From the NCBI RefSeq assembly GCF_019112545.1, contig NW_025064902.1:723620-787619 (forward strand): a stretch of DNA of 64,000 nucleotides, written 5' to 3'. This DNA comes from Guyanagaster necrorhizus. Lineage: Eukaryota; Basidiomycota; Agaricomycetes; Agaricales; Physalacriaceae. Shown here piece after piece: positions 45,344 to 57,532 of this stretch (the first letter of the stretch is position 1; each line of letters starts with the position of its first letter). Below the pieces are notes generated by a model, which worked only from the letters and a program-made list of their open reading frames with translations, was not told where the DNA came from and did not search any database. The position numbers and the translations under genes are program-made.

Positions 45344-47227
45344 GGCAGATATTACCAGCATAAATTGCAGATATCAACAAAGATATTCTGAAGACCCAGC
45401 TTGAATCTGGTCTTCAAGACAAATATGAGTTTCTGCAGGAGTTTGTTTAAGGTATGCATGCTTATAGCTGTTGATGTTACTTCTTACTCAGCAAGATTAC
45501 AGGCATATATAATATAGTAAGTACTAATATATACATCTCTTTTGCTGCCAGTGTAATTATTTCCAGACATACCTTGCAGACATGCATGACTATAGTCATA
45601 TTTTAGTGTAAGTGAGCTATATGTGCCTTCTGAACTGCATTGAATATGGTATAAGCATCCACACAAAGCTTCCCTCAGAGATATGATTTAATTATATTTT
45701 CTCATTTGATTCTCCTAGTCTTTGTAGGTCACAATATTGTGATTTCTCAAGGCTCACACTACAATCCATATACCTCATGTATTCTTTTATGAAGATGAGA
45801 CAAATAATGCAGTTGATGGCACTTGGATGCCTATCCAATATGTTAGTATTATGCATTTCTGAAGTCCCATAATTTACTAATGTTGTTCAGATTAGAGGTA
45901 TACTGGCTAATTTATGTGGACAAAATTGAGTGCCAATGAACAACATCAGCTATGCACTGCTATCACTGATATTTCCTCAAAGCTGATGAACATGTGGCTT
46001 CCACAAATTGGTAGCCTCTGCCAGGATCTACAGACAGTTCTTTGCAAGGCCTATGACAATGATGCAATTCAGCAAAACCAGGTAGGTACTACAAGACCTG
46101 TATCATTGTGGTCTGTTTATTTTCATATCCAAGTGGCTTATTGCTGCAGCTTCTGGCTATCTCAAATTATCCTCTTGCATTCCTCATACTAAAGAGAAAC
46201 AGAACAGGATGTAGTCAGTCATTAACAAAATTCATGAATCAGATCTTGTGCAAGATGATGCTACTCCATTCATTCTTGACTACATCAACTCCTCTATGCA
46301 GAACATTCTTATCTATATGAATAATCCTATGCAGCTATGTGTGATTATTGACTGTGAGAGTGACAGGTTTGTCCTGAGGTGGACTGAAAACCCTATTTTT
46401 CATTGGCCAATGGGCATTCTGGCAGAAGAGAGTAAATATTTTTTGCAGGTTATTGCATAACAGTGTAAGGCTAGCAAACTCCCTGGTGCAAGAAGGATGT
46501 GTCTGCTCTTACAAGTTCTTTTATAATCACAAGAGGTAAATCCAGCAGCTTGGAGCAGATCTGACAGAATCCACCTGGAGCAATTGGCTCATTGGTAGTA
46601 CAAATTCTGATGTCTGCTTTTGAGGGTGAATGGACAGAGCATGAGTGGAACATAAAGAGGATAAGAGAGAGAGATTACAAGAATTGCTCTAAGCTGTCTG
46701 CTTGTGTGATACCAGGCTCAAAGGCTTCTAGATATGCTTTATAGCTTCAGCTTGTAAGAGACTAGCAGAATTTTATTCTTTAGTTTTGAACTATAAAATT
46801 TGGTCTCCATTCTATCTATAAGGTTATCCTTTAAATATTGAGATCCCAATGACTTGTTCTCTTATCAGCTGTGGCTCCTATGAGTATCTAGACCACCCCT
46901 CTTTTTGCCTCCATCTGACTCAAACCAGCAGGGCATGACTGGCCTGCTCTATGGCTTCACTATCTGTGAGTGAATCAGCAACACCTTTCATGTCTAGTGT
47001 CTCATCAAATAGCTTTATAAGGCTATCCATGCCCAATCTATTTCTGATCAGATGAAGCATCCACTGTATGCACCCCTCAGCTGATATGCATCTGCTCCTA
47101 AGTGCTAAGGTTGCTTGTCAGACACAAAGGGGGGGGGGCAGACAGCAGAAAGCTGTCCATCATTATCTCATGGATTGTTGATCATGCAGCAGATCCTCAG
47201 GTAGATTGTATTAGTGCTCTTTTGCTT
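45344..47227. other. CpG-poor stretch between copia and chromovirus
   Basis: Frames at 45914-46192 and 46248-46460 have no recognised domain. Because the chromovirus inserted at 47228-47232, this DNA was once continuous with 57533 onward. Confidence 0.35.
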
Positions 47228-47232
47228 GAGCC

Positions 47233-47701
47233 TGTTATGATTTTCCTACATTTTTATCTTTTATTTAAGGAATTGATCTCTATCTTTGCTTAGTCAGAGC
47301 ACTTAGCTAACACTTAGAACCATGAGACAGGCTTAGTCATCACAACAACACCCAGTTGGTCATTGTCCCTCAATATGATGGTAACTGCTTGATGACAGAC
47401 AATACCCTTTTGTAGGTAGCTTAACAACACTGGACAAAATGCTCTATAATGCCAGGATGCACAATTAGGTAGTTATATCTTTAGATGGATGATGACTAGT
47501 ATATAAGTAGTGTAGCTCTCACTGTAGTATTCCCAGCTTCAAGCTAAAGTTTATTTCTTTACTATCTTATCTTGAGCCAATTTAAAGGCCTTGAGACACA
47601 GAGCCACATAGCACATCAAGTGAACTCTGACATCATTGTCTGAAGTGTGAGACAGTGTCAGTTTATCATGTGTTTAGATCACATGTCATTTGGGCTTAAC
47701 A
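47233..47701 (+). repeat. 5' LTR of chromovirus
   Basis: TGTTATGATTTTCC...GGGCTTAACA. A TATATAAG box lies at 47500-47507, with the probable RNA start about 30 bp downstream at AGCTTCAAGCTAA (47535-47547). Related LTRs occur at 15674, 56837, 59270, 61666 and 63796. Confidence 0.93.
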
Positions 47702-47716
47702 ATTAGCTCAAAGCTT
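47702..47716 (+). promoter_or_regulatory. Self-priming primer binding site
   Basis: TTAGCTCAAAGCT (47703-47715) just after the LTR is the exact complement of AGCTTTGAGCTAA at the predicted transcript start in the related solo LTR (15920-15932). It matches all but two adjacent bases of this element's own LTR. No match to a tRNA 3' end is seen. Tf1/sushi-type elements prime with their own RNA 5' end in this way. Confidence 0.7.
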
Positions 47717-47742
47717 CTAGCTTTCCTTTCTCAAGCCCAACT

Positions 47743-50700
47743 GTGCTGAGAAACCAAATGCCCCCTGCAATCAACTCATCAGACCTGAACTTTACCCATG
47801 AGTTCTTTGAACTCCTCACTTCTATTATCAGAACACTATTAGGATTATTGGTGATCATACAGCTGTACTGTGGACACCAATCAATCACTGCCTGGGCCAT
47901 TAGACATTATCAAGAATTTCAGCACATCTGATGTATCCTCTGCAATGTCACTCCCAACCTCCCCTTCCATGACATCTTTCCCTCTGTCTGACAGTCCTTC
48001 CAGCCTATGGAAGGAACCATACCTGAAACTGACTCTGGGGATGCACATATGCATCATTCTGGAGAAGAAATGCACTGATACCTGCCCCAACCCCTGACAG
48101 CAATTGTTAGAGATGATAGCAACCCTTGGGCTACAGGGTTTTGAAGGCCAAGGCCCAACATGCCCATCCTACATATCAAGTGGACAGATGTCTCCAGCTG
48201 TATCTCTACAATGAGAGCCACCCCCTCAACTGCACCCTCTGAGCCTGGCATTGGATGCTGTGCCACAGACTCCCTTGATGCTTCTGAGATGGCTTGAGGA
48301 AATGGAAGTCCCCCTTCAAACAGCAACCATGGATCTGTATATGCAACACCAATGGGAAGTGGAGAAAGCTTTGCTATGGAGCTATATGTTGGAAACCAGA
48401 GTACTGACAGTGAAGAAGGAAGGATGGGAGTCATCAGGACAGATGACCCCTATTTTGACTATAACAGCAGAGAAGAAAGGTACTGGAGGGCTGCAGCTGC
48501 AGCTGCTGACTGCATGGAGTGATGCCAGAGATGCCACAAGGCTTGCAGAGCAAGAAGTGTACAGGCCCCACCAAGCCTGGTATAACCAGCTGACCCCATC
48601 AACCTGGTCCTCCCCTCAGAGGATGAAGTTTAACACACTGATTCCCTTCCCGAGTATATCCAGAAGCAGGTGTGAATCAAATATGAGACAGCTAGGGAGG
48701 ACACCCTCTTCAGGCAATACCTTCAGGCATGAGAAAGAGCAGACTGGAGAAGGGGCTCAGGGTGTCCTAGTTTCTCTACCATCAACTGAACCCTCATCAA
48801 CTCTCCTGACACTCTGTTCTGGGAGCCTAGCACTCCTGCCATATCTGAGCCTGACCCATGGGCTATGCCCCCCAAAGGCATTATCCACACAGACAACATC
48901 CACCAAAGGGCATCACTCAACCTCAATAACAACTGCCCACTATCTTATGGAACTGACTCAATTGCTGATACTGATGATATTCCAATCTGAGAAGGTGACC
49001 TCCCAAGCATGAGAGGAGATCTCAGAGGCAATGATGAGCATCTTGACTCCACCAGAGACCTCAAGCAAGTCCTGAACAGACATATCACAACACTCTTTCT
49101 CTAACCCTGCTTCTACTGAAACTTCTGCTGATATTGCAGAGCAGTGGCAGTGGAAGCAGCAAGAACTGAAGCTGAGGAGCAGCAGCAGAGAGGACAGCCT
49201 TCTTCTCACCCTGGACCTAGTGATGCTGGATCCAGTACCCAGCAGCAGCAGCAGCCAGGTCACTCTGGACATCTATGGCCTGTGCAACAGTTTCCTCCTC
49301 AAGGGGGACAAGAGTGAGATGGATGATGAGGGTGAGAACCCTCTCTCTGAATGGAGGAGTGTATTTATGAAACAAGCAACACAGGAGGAGTTGGCTAGAA
49401 GGATGCAGGAGGAGCACCAGAGTGAATTCTTACAGCTGTACCAGGAAGGGGCAGCCACATTATGGACAGATGACACCTGGCTGTTGTCACCCATGGGATT
49501 AAGGTATACTGCCACTGACAAGATCAAGGCTGTGGACATTATTCAATATGTGGCCACTGAGTGGACCATTTTTATTTATAACAAAAGATATTTAGGACAT
49601 CAATTAGTGCTGCTATCAGCATATAGATCCTGATTCAATGTCAAACCAATACCATGGATGCCAAGTATCACATCCAGCCAGGCTGTATACACAGCACCCT
49701 CTATCTGAACCACATCCTCCCAGTACACATTTACCACCTCAGCCATCTGCAGCACAGCATCTCAGCTTATGCAGAGCTGACCCAGGCTGAGAAAGCCTTA
49801 CCAGAATCTATAAATGCAACCTATGCACCAATCCTTTGCTAGGCAACTGCCACCAGACAAGGCTGAGGGAAGCAGAAAGGCACCAGAAGTGCTCCTGCCT
49901 GAAGAAGATAACCCTGAGGCACTAGAATTAGGGTTCATGATCCAGAACAGGCACATTGTGCACAAGAAGGCACCACCACCAGAAAGTCCCATTGCCAATG
50001 ATGGCTCCCTCTATTCTTTCTCAGGGCTCCTGACATCTTGGAATGTCCCACTGTTTGGTGGAATCCTGAACCCAATGACAGCACTTATGGCCAATGCAAC
50101 CATTCTAAACTGCAAACCGGTCCTCATCAGAGAACCCTGCTCCTTCAGGGGAGCATCTGAGGATATCAATCAATTCCTCACTAACTGTGACCAATACTTC
50201 CAAGTATTCACCTCATACTTCCTTCTCAATATGTACAAGGTAATGTTTGCCTCCACTCATATGGAGGACAAGGCAAAAACATGGTGGGTACTCCTAGCTC
50301 CCACATTCTGGTCAACCACATGACAGCACCACTGGCTGCCCATATGGCCAGTGTTCAAACAAATGATTATCAACAAATTCACCAACCTGGCAGTGCAAGA
50401 AGTACACAAACAGAAGATGAAGGACTACAGGATGAGGGACAAACCAGCCACCAAATACTTTGATGAGCTAGAATGACTCAGCAAACTTGCTGGGGTTCAG
50501 GATGACACTGCTGATACTGGGCAAATGGTCAAATACATGAAGATGGGAGCTCTAGCCTCCTATCTCAAGATGATCTCAGATATTGGCCAAGATGTTCTGA
50601 AGGGATATGATGAATGGAAGGCCCATATCATCAGGATGTACAAGGAAAGACAGTGGCAGAGAGCAGAGCAGATGACCCTGGCAGGAGGACAGCAGAAGCA

Positions 50701-50909
50701 TCAGGGACAGGGCCCAAAATTGAACCCCTCTAATCTGACCATGTCTGTGAAGCCTGGCAGCTCAGCCCCAACTTCCTCCTATGGCAAGAAGAAAACTGGT
50801 ATGGGCATGACATTTACTGGAACAGGTAAACCAATGGACATGAATTGACTCAAAAAGGAGGAGAAGAGCTCTAATTATGGCAAAAAGGGCCACATGGCAC
50901 AGAATTGCC
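47743..50909 (+). pseudogene. Chromovirus gag region
   Basis: A long, broken gag. Upstream frames (48251-49012 and 49220-49633) are Gln/Glu/Ser-rich and of uncertain value. The recognisable capsid part is 49814-50848, with FRGASEDINQFLTNCDQYF and MEDKAKTWW, typical of gypsy gag. A zinc knuckle follows at about 50868-50909: GKKGHMAQNCP keeps the His and last Cys, but the first two Cys have become Ser and Tyr. Gag would form the particle and bind RNA. Stops and frame changes are frequent. Confidence 0.75.
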
Positions 50910-51469
50910 CACAGAAGAAGAACAAGCAGATCTAGAAAGATCTCAGGGCACTAATCATCAAGTTGCAGAAGGAAGAAGAAGCTCTCAGACTGGAGACAAA
51001 GGTCGAGAAGGTAAAAGACAAGGCCAAGCAGTGAGTGATTCTGCTGACTCAGCCAGAACATTGAGTGGTGTGTCACAAGCAGATGCTGGATGGACTGATT
51101 ATATCTCTGTAGTACCACCTATGTCTAAATTATGCATGCATTCAAATATACCTGACTCTACCACTGAACAACAAGAATTGCTGAAAGAAAAAACTCAACC
51201 ACCTTTGGGTCAAACAGGGGCAGCAAGCTCCACTAGCTGGCTCAAGCTATTCAATACCAAATGGACTTTGTGAGCCATCAAGGATGCAAAGGATGAAGCC
51301 ATGACAAAAGCCATACTTAGGAACTGGGTTCACAAGACCTGCACTGAAGAAGTAGTCAATGAGGTAATAGAAGGAATGAAGAAAGCCAAGCACTGTCAAG
51401 CATTGGAATGGCTCAATGAACTTTGAGGACCACAGAAGTTTATCCAATGATCCAAAACCCCAGGCCAAG

Positions 51470-53400
51470 GTCCAAATCAAGATGCTCATGGCTTGAAGCA
51501 TCCACATGGTCACTGCACTAATTGATAGTGGGTGCACCAGTAGCTCAATCAATCATACTTTTGTCACCAAGCAGAGTCTCCCTACTTGAGCCACAGTGGC
51601 CCCAATTCTGGTCTACAACACAGATAGAACCAAAAACCAAGCCAGTTCAATTACTAAATTCATCAAGTTTAGGCTCATAATCAGTGATCACTCTGAAACA
51701 ATCAACTTGGCCATAACCGATCTAGGAACCAAGAAGATCTTCCTTGGTCATGACTGGCTGATCCACTATAATCCACTCATTAACTGAAAGACTGGTTGAA
51801 TCACATTCACAATGTGTTACTGCCAGAAAATCCTATTTGAGTTATCTGATGAAGATCCCAAAGACCAATGGGATGAGGAGATGGAGGACAGTGAGACAAT
51901 CCTCATCATGGACTTGCAAAATGCCATCTATATTTGCACCATGCATCATGCCAATGACCTGGCAGTGAAAACCAATGCAGGAAAGAAGGAAAAAACATTT
52001 GAAGAGATGGTACCTGAATGGATGCAAGACTATCATGACCTATTTGAGAAAGAAAGCTTTGACAAGCTACCAGCTTTAAAACCATGGAATCATGCTATCA
52101 AACTGATCCTCAATGCCAATGCCAACTTGGACTGCAAAATGTACCCACTTGGCAACAATGAGCAATAGGAACTTGATAAGTTCTTGGATGAGAACTTATC
52201 TACTGGACAAATCCAGCCATCAAAATCTCTGATGGCTTCTCCCTTCTTCTTTGTCGAGAAGAAGAACAGAAAGCTTTGACTGGTACAAGACTATCAGAAG
52301 CTTAACAAAATAATGATCAAGAATCATTACCCTCTTCCATTAATCTCTGAACTTATGGATAAACTGTGCAGTGTCTGATATTACACCAAGCTAGATGTCC
52401 ACTGGGGTTATAACAACATGTGGATCAAGGAAGGTGATAAATAGAAGACCACCTTCCACACCAACCAGGGCCTATTTAAACTGATGGTCATGTTCTTTGG
52501 TCTCACTAATTCACCAGCCACTTTTCAGTGGATGATGAATGATATTTTCAAGGACCTTATCACCACTGGGAAGGTTACAATCTACTTGGATGACATCCTA
52601 CTCATGTCCAAGATCCAAGAAGAGCACCAGAAGCTAGTATGGCAAGTACTAGCTCTGATGAGAAAACACCACCTATTCCTCAAAGTAGAGAAATGTGAAT
52701 TTGAGGTACTCAAGACCAAGTACCTCAGAGTCATCATCAGTGAAGGAAGCATTCAAATGGACCCTGTTAAGATGGCAGGAGTGATGGAGTGGCCAGAACC
52801 CACCAAGAAAAAAGAATTACAATCCTTTTTGGGTTTTACAAACTTCTATCAGTGCTTTATTCAGGACTACAGCAAGGTAGTCTGCCTTATGACCCAGTTA
52901 ACCAGCAATGCACCATAGACCTGGCACCTGGCCCAACAGTCAGCATTTAATAATCTTAACTGCTGACTGGCAGAGGATGTAGTACTTGCCATCCTGACAT
53001 AGGAAGACAAATTCTAAGTTGAGGCAGATTCCAGCCAAGGAGCAATTGGTGCCATCCTGTCTCAGGAACAAGATGGAAAGTGGTGAGCTGTAGCATTTCT
53101 TTCCAAGGCCTTAACAGTCACAGAACAAAACTATGAAATATATGACAAGGAGTTACTTGCAATCATGCTCACCTTGGAAGAATAGCAACATTATCTGATT
53201 GGCACAGCTGAAACCTTTGAAATCTGGACAGATCATCAGAACTTACAATACTTCTGACAACTGCAAAAGTTAAACTGATGACAAGCTAGATGGGTCACCA
53301 AGCTCAGCCAATACCAATATATGCTGCATTACAAAGCTGGTGCAGCAAACAAGAAAGCTGATCTCCTCAGTTGACAGACTGACCATGATCAGAGGGGAGG
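51470..53400 (+). pseudogene. Chromovirus protease, reverse transcriptase and RNase H
   Basis: Protease: TALIDSGCTSSSIN (51511-51550), with the catalytic Asp intact, and FLGHDWLIHYNP near 51745. [22 protein letters not shown] (about 52210), QDYQKLN, TNQGLFKLMVMFFGLTNSPA, and the catalytic IYLDD intact at 52580-52594, then FLGFTNFYQCFI. RNase H: EADSSQGAIGAILSQ (about 53020), AFLSKALT, YDKELLAIM, WTDHQNLQYF. These copy element RNA into DNA. Stops at about 52278, 52378, 52441, 52918 and several in RNase H break the frame. Confidence 0.92.
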
Positions 53401-53419
53401 AGACAATGAGGGAGTCATG

Positions 53420-54114
53420 TTATTAAAATCCAAGCACTTTTAGATGATGATAATGCTGACTGAGGAAGAAATCCATAAATGGATCAAAAGCACCACAAGA
53501 GACATGAAGAAGTGGGACCAACATATAGCCCCATCACTCAATCATGAGTGCAGAATGACAAGAGAGGAAGAAATGATCTGCTATGATGGGCAGATTTATA
53601 TTCCTAGAGACCAGGCTCTCCATGGTGAAATTATTGCCACATGCCATGACCATGCAACTGCCAGCCACCCAGACATTGCCAAAACCAAAGAGCTCATCCT
53701 ATGGGAATACTGGTGGCCCAAAATGGACACAGACATCACACATTATATCAAAGCATGCAAGGTGTATCAAAGGGGCAAAGCATCAACACAGCCCTGAGCA
53801 GCACCACTCCACCTGAATGAGGTCTCATCATCACCATGGACTCACATTTTTGTGGATATGATCACTGGATTATTGGACTGCAATAGCTATGATGCTATTC
53901 TCATCATAGTCAATCAATTCTCAAAAGCAATCATACTGATCACTTGTTCAACAGAATTAACATCAGAAGAATGGGCAAAAATCCTATGAGACAAGGTTTA
54001 TGCCAAATAGCGGATACTCCAAGTAGTCATCTCTGACAGAGGCCCACAATTTGTGTCTAAGTTTTTTGGATGACTTGTACTGGCTCCTCAACATCAAATG
54101 GAACACATTGACAA
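53420..54114 (+). pseudogene. Chromovirus integrase, N-terminal half
   Basis: The zinc-binding HHCC module has ATCHDHATASHPDIAKT with both His; the second Cys of the CxxC is Tyr (CKVYQRG). The catalytic core begins with FVDMITGL (first Asp) and VISDRGPQFVSKFF (second Asp, near 54035). The frame is then cut at 54115 by the nested repeat. Confidence 0.9.
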
Positions 54115-55920
54115 TGTTGAAGAGGATCTGAGTGCACACAAGGTGAAAACAGATACAGCAGAGTGCTATCCACTGACCACACTCACACCAACACACACAC
54201 AAAACTCTTAGTTTGTGGAGGGATTATAATGTGATAAAAGTAGTAATCAACAAATATAATTGTCTTCTTCAATGAATCTACAGCATATAAACAGTAATAG
54301 CATGCATACACCAGTTGTAGATCTCTCTAAGTCTCAAAGCTTTTTATTTTATCAAAACAAGAGATGGCAAGAGGTGTTGCCAGGCCTCAAGGCAAAGAGT
54401 ACTGTAGCTCAATACAATATGTCAAAACACTTCCACAAAACCCTCAATATATCCTAAGCACAGCTCATATCACCTCAAAATCTCTAACACACACAATAAA
54501 TGACTCAAAGCTTCACACTCTAAGCAAAAACCAATCACAAACATGTTCACCAGTGCAAAAGAGCACAGATCTCTGTTTACAAGTTTCCAAACTGATTGTA
54601 GACCCACAGGATTCAAACCTATGCAATCTAGAGACACAAAACACAATAAGACACCATCTGACAGACCAAAGGGTTTGAACCTCTGCCACCTGTAGTACTG
54701 CACATCACAAATACCTCAAAAACTCAAGATGATGCCCTGCAGACACCACTCTCTTATTCTCAGATTAGAGCATGATCCAAAACTTCTTATCAAACTGGGC
54801 TCAAGTCCTTCATGGGCTTCAATGCCTTTGCTTAGTTCTCAAAGCTCTCTCAATGATATTCAATAATGCATTTATTCTCTCACCTGAAGTTACAAACACA
54901 AACCCAGAGCTACAGTGCAAGGCTTTCTGTGCCTAATACACCACAACTGTGGGGGTCAGAAACTTGTATTCTACTCATACAATACTGTATTTAAATACTC
55001 TACTGTGGTACTTACTAATACAATTCTACTATGGTATCTTCAAAGCATGGGACTCTGTGCTAGATCCTGCAGGTATTATTCATATGCATATTGCAGTTGC
55101 CACACTTATTCTCTTCTGGGCCAGGACTGTGCATTGTTTTTTCACTAGCTGATCTCAGCTATCTGGCCTAGCCAGGTCTGCTCACTTTCTTATTTCTCTG
55201 ATGACACATCCCTGACAGCAGTAAACTGTTCTGGACCCCAGGAGTTATCTCCCATGTCTGGAGTCAGCCACAATAGTTATGTTCTCTTTTCCAGTGTCTC
55301 AACATTCCCTCCAGCTCATAAAATGCACTGCTTCTGGCCTGACATGCATTAATTAACTTACCCAATATAGTATGTGTCATATCTCAGTATGATGCAGGGT
55401 CCCTTGTTGTCTTACACATGCTAAGGCATCATAAGTATGCATGCAAGTCTCTGAGCAGTACATGTGCCATTTATCTCTGAGGGTAGTATTCCTCTATCTA
55501 TTCCTTTGTTGCCATCATTTCATTTCTCTGTTCAACATCCAGTTATTCAGGTACCTTTCTTTGGGTCTCAGTTCTCTGTTCTAAAGCATGTTCTATCAGT
55601 GCATCATTGATCAATGTGATCAGGATTACCAATCACATTTTGATCATATTCTTTTTATTTTTAGCATGCCCTCTTGTAATGGTATTGGTGCATTTAGGGC
55701 CAAGTGCCAGGACCTCACATGCAGTCTAACCCCTCTGGTATTTGTCTGCTACTAGGCCATGCACTCTGCTTATTGTTACTTCAGTTTAGCATTATGATGG
55801 CTAGGTTTCTGTGTGCTCTTATTCTATTCTCAGTTACATGCTTACTGGACTGAAATGCAGTCCATGTATTTGCAATTTTTGCAATTTTACATGCCTGAAC
55901 ATGGAGAGGGTGTGTCAGCA
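54115..55920 (+). mobile_element. TGTTGA-ended repeat family, copy 5, nested in integrase
   Basis: 1806 bp from TGTTGAAGAGG to GTGTCAGCA. It splits the integrase between the LNIKWNTLT and YHPQMDGQTE motifs, which are adjacent in intact elements. Contains the TATTTAAATA box at about 54990. No clean duplication (GACAA left, TATCA right). Confidence 0.78.
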
Positions 55921-56535
55921 TATCACCCCCAGATGGATGGACAAACAGAATAGGCAAACCAAGAGGTGGAGAAATATCTCCATCTCTTCATCAATTATTG
56001 ACAAGATGACTGGATAGAATGGCTGGTGCTTGCCACCTTTCAGTACAACAACAGAATCCACTCAACCACCAATAAAACCCCATTCTTCATCAATCATAGA
56101 CAACATCCCAATGTTGCCCAGACCAAATGACACTGCACTACAACACTAGCCTTGAGTGACTTTGCAGCAACAATGATGAAGATTCACACTGAAACACAAG
56201 TGATTCTCACCAAAGCCACAGAAACAATGAAGAGGCAGTATGACAAACACTGAAGATCTGCACACAAATATTCCACCAATGACAAAGTATGGCTGGATAT
56301 GATGAACCTTCACCTCCCACATCTGAAATGTAAACTCACTGACAAGTGAACTGGGTCTTTTTCTATTCTGGCAAAGGTTGGCAACTCTGCATACAAATTA
56401 TGGCTCCCCTCTATCTGGAAAATACATGATGTCTTTAACAAGACATTGTTAATGCCATATATTGCACCAGCATTTCTGAACCAGGAACACCAGCCTCCAC
56501 TACCACCAGAACTGATTGATGACAAAGAACACTAT
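55921..56535 (+). pseudogene. Chromovirus integrase, C-terminal half
   Basis: Resumes with YHPQMDGQTE, a stop, then ANQEVEKYLHLFINY, which carries the third catalytic acid (Glu). WIEWLVLATFQYNN, TNKTPFFI and the GPY/F-type end (TGSFSILAKVGNSAYKLWLP) follow. Stops include TGA at about 56227 and 56347, the latter at a usual Arg codon. Confidence 0.88.
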
Positions 56536-56718
56536 AAAGTCAATAAAGTTCTATACCACAAACTATGAAAAGTCAAAGCTCATGGTGGGGGCATGCAGAC
56601 AACAGTCAACTGTTTGGTTAGTTGGAAGGGCTATGGCCCTGAATCTAACCAATGGGTGAATAAACAGTATATGAATGCCAATGGTATCATCCACAACTAT
56701 GAACAATCACTGGAGTGA
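56536..56718 (+). pseudogene. Chromodomain at integrase C-terminus
   Basis: YKVNKVLYHKL, a stop, then NCLVSWKGYGPESNQWVN and a closing helix NGIIHNYEQSLE match the chromodomain, which reads methylated histone H3 and steers integration to heterochromatin. It defines the element as a chromovirus. Confidence 0.85.
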
Positions 56719-56836
56719 CCAATTCATAGGTCAATGTCTTCATGAATCTTACAAGAAGGGCAGGTCATCTGTTCTCAGAATGCCTACACTTATCTCTAAT
56801 TTAACCACCAGGACAATAGTCTTAAGGAGGGGGTAA

Positions 56837-57527
56837 CATTACAATTTTTCTATATTTTTATCTTTTATTCAAGGAATTGACCTCTATCTTTGCTTAGTCA
56901 GAGTGCTTAGCTAGCACTTGTGTTGGGATTTTGCTGGAAAGTTCTAGAAAGGGCAATCCAGCATCATGCTGAGAGTTGATGAGTAAGCTCAAGAGAAAGA
57001 GAAAGTTGTAGTAAATTCTAGATACAAGCCTAGAGAGTATAAATACAAGCTCTGTAGGAGCTGTAGAAGAACAAGTTCATTCTTTCTGGCCTTACCAGCC
57101 TGTAGTCTACTCTGTGCAACACTAAGGACTTCCAACAGCTTGGGACCATGGGATGGGCTTAGTCATCACAACAATACCCAGTCGGTCATTGTCTCTTGAT
57201 ACAATGATAACCACTCAACAATAGATAATACCCTTTTGTAGGTAGCTTAATGACACTGAACAAAATGCTCTATAATGCTAGGATGCACAATTAGATAGTT
57301 ATATCTTTAGATGGATGACAACTAGTATATAAGTAGTGTAGCTCTTGCTGTAGTATCTCCAGCTTCAAGCTAAAGTTTATTTCTTTACTATCTTATCTTG
57401 AGCCAATCTAAAGGCCTTGAGACACAGAGCCATATAGCACATCAAGTGAACTCTGACATCATTGTCTGAAGTGTGAGACAGTGTTAGTTTATTATGTGTT
57501 TAGGTCACATGTCATTTGGGCTTAACA
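56837..57527 (+). repeat. 3' LTR of chromovirus, split by a solo LTR
   Basis: It follows a polypurine tract AAGGAGGGGG. It starts CATTACAATTTTTC (the TG end has decayed to CA) and ends GGGCTTAACA. Removing 56921-57137 and one TSD copy leaves 469 bp, the length of the 5' LTR. Confidence 0.9.
56921..57137 (+). mobile_element. 217 bp solo LTR nested in the 3' LTR
   Basis: TGTTGGGATTTTGC...GGACTTCCAACA, flanked by ACTTG (56916-56920) and GCTTG (57138-57142), a 5 bp duplication with one transition. A TATAAATA box lies inside. The family is not otherwise seen in the window; copia-type is likely from size. Confidence 0.85.
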
Positions 57528-57532
57528 GAGCC

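Larger units (their letters stand above)
47233..57527 (+). mobile_element. Ty3/gypsy chromovirus with LTRs, target duplication, two nested insertions
   Basis: Both LTRs are 469 bp once the insertion in the 3' LTR is removed. The 5 bp duplication GAGCC flanks the element perfectly (47228-47232 and 57528-57532). Order is gag, protease, RT, RNase H, integrase, chromodomain. Without the 1806 bp repeat (54115-55920) and the small solo LTR, the element is about 8.27 kb. It is inactive: many stops, several from CGA to TGA at arginines, such as in the YFRQ, LSRQ and TDKRTG motifs. Confidence 0.95.

Noticed and set aside
48251..49012. 253-codon open frame as an independent gene inside the chromovirus
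   Set aside because: It lies between the 5' LTR and gag,has no recognisable domain and low-complexity composition; it is probably part of the decayed gag region.
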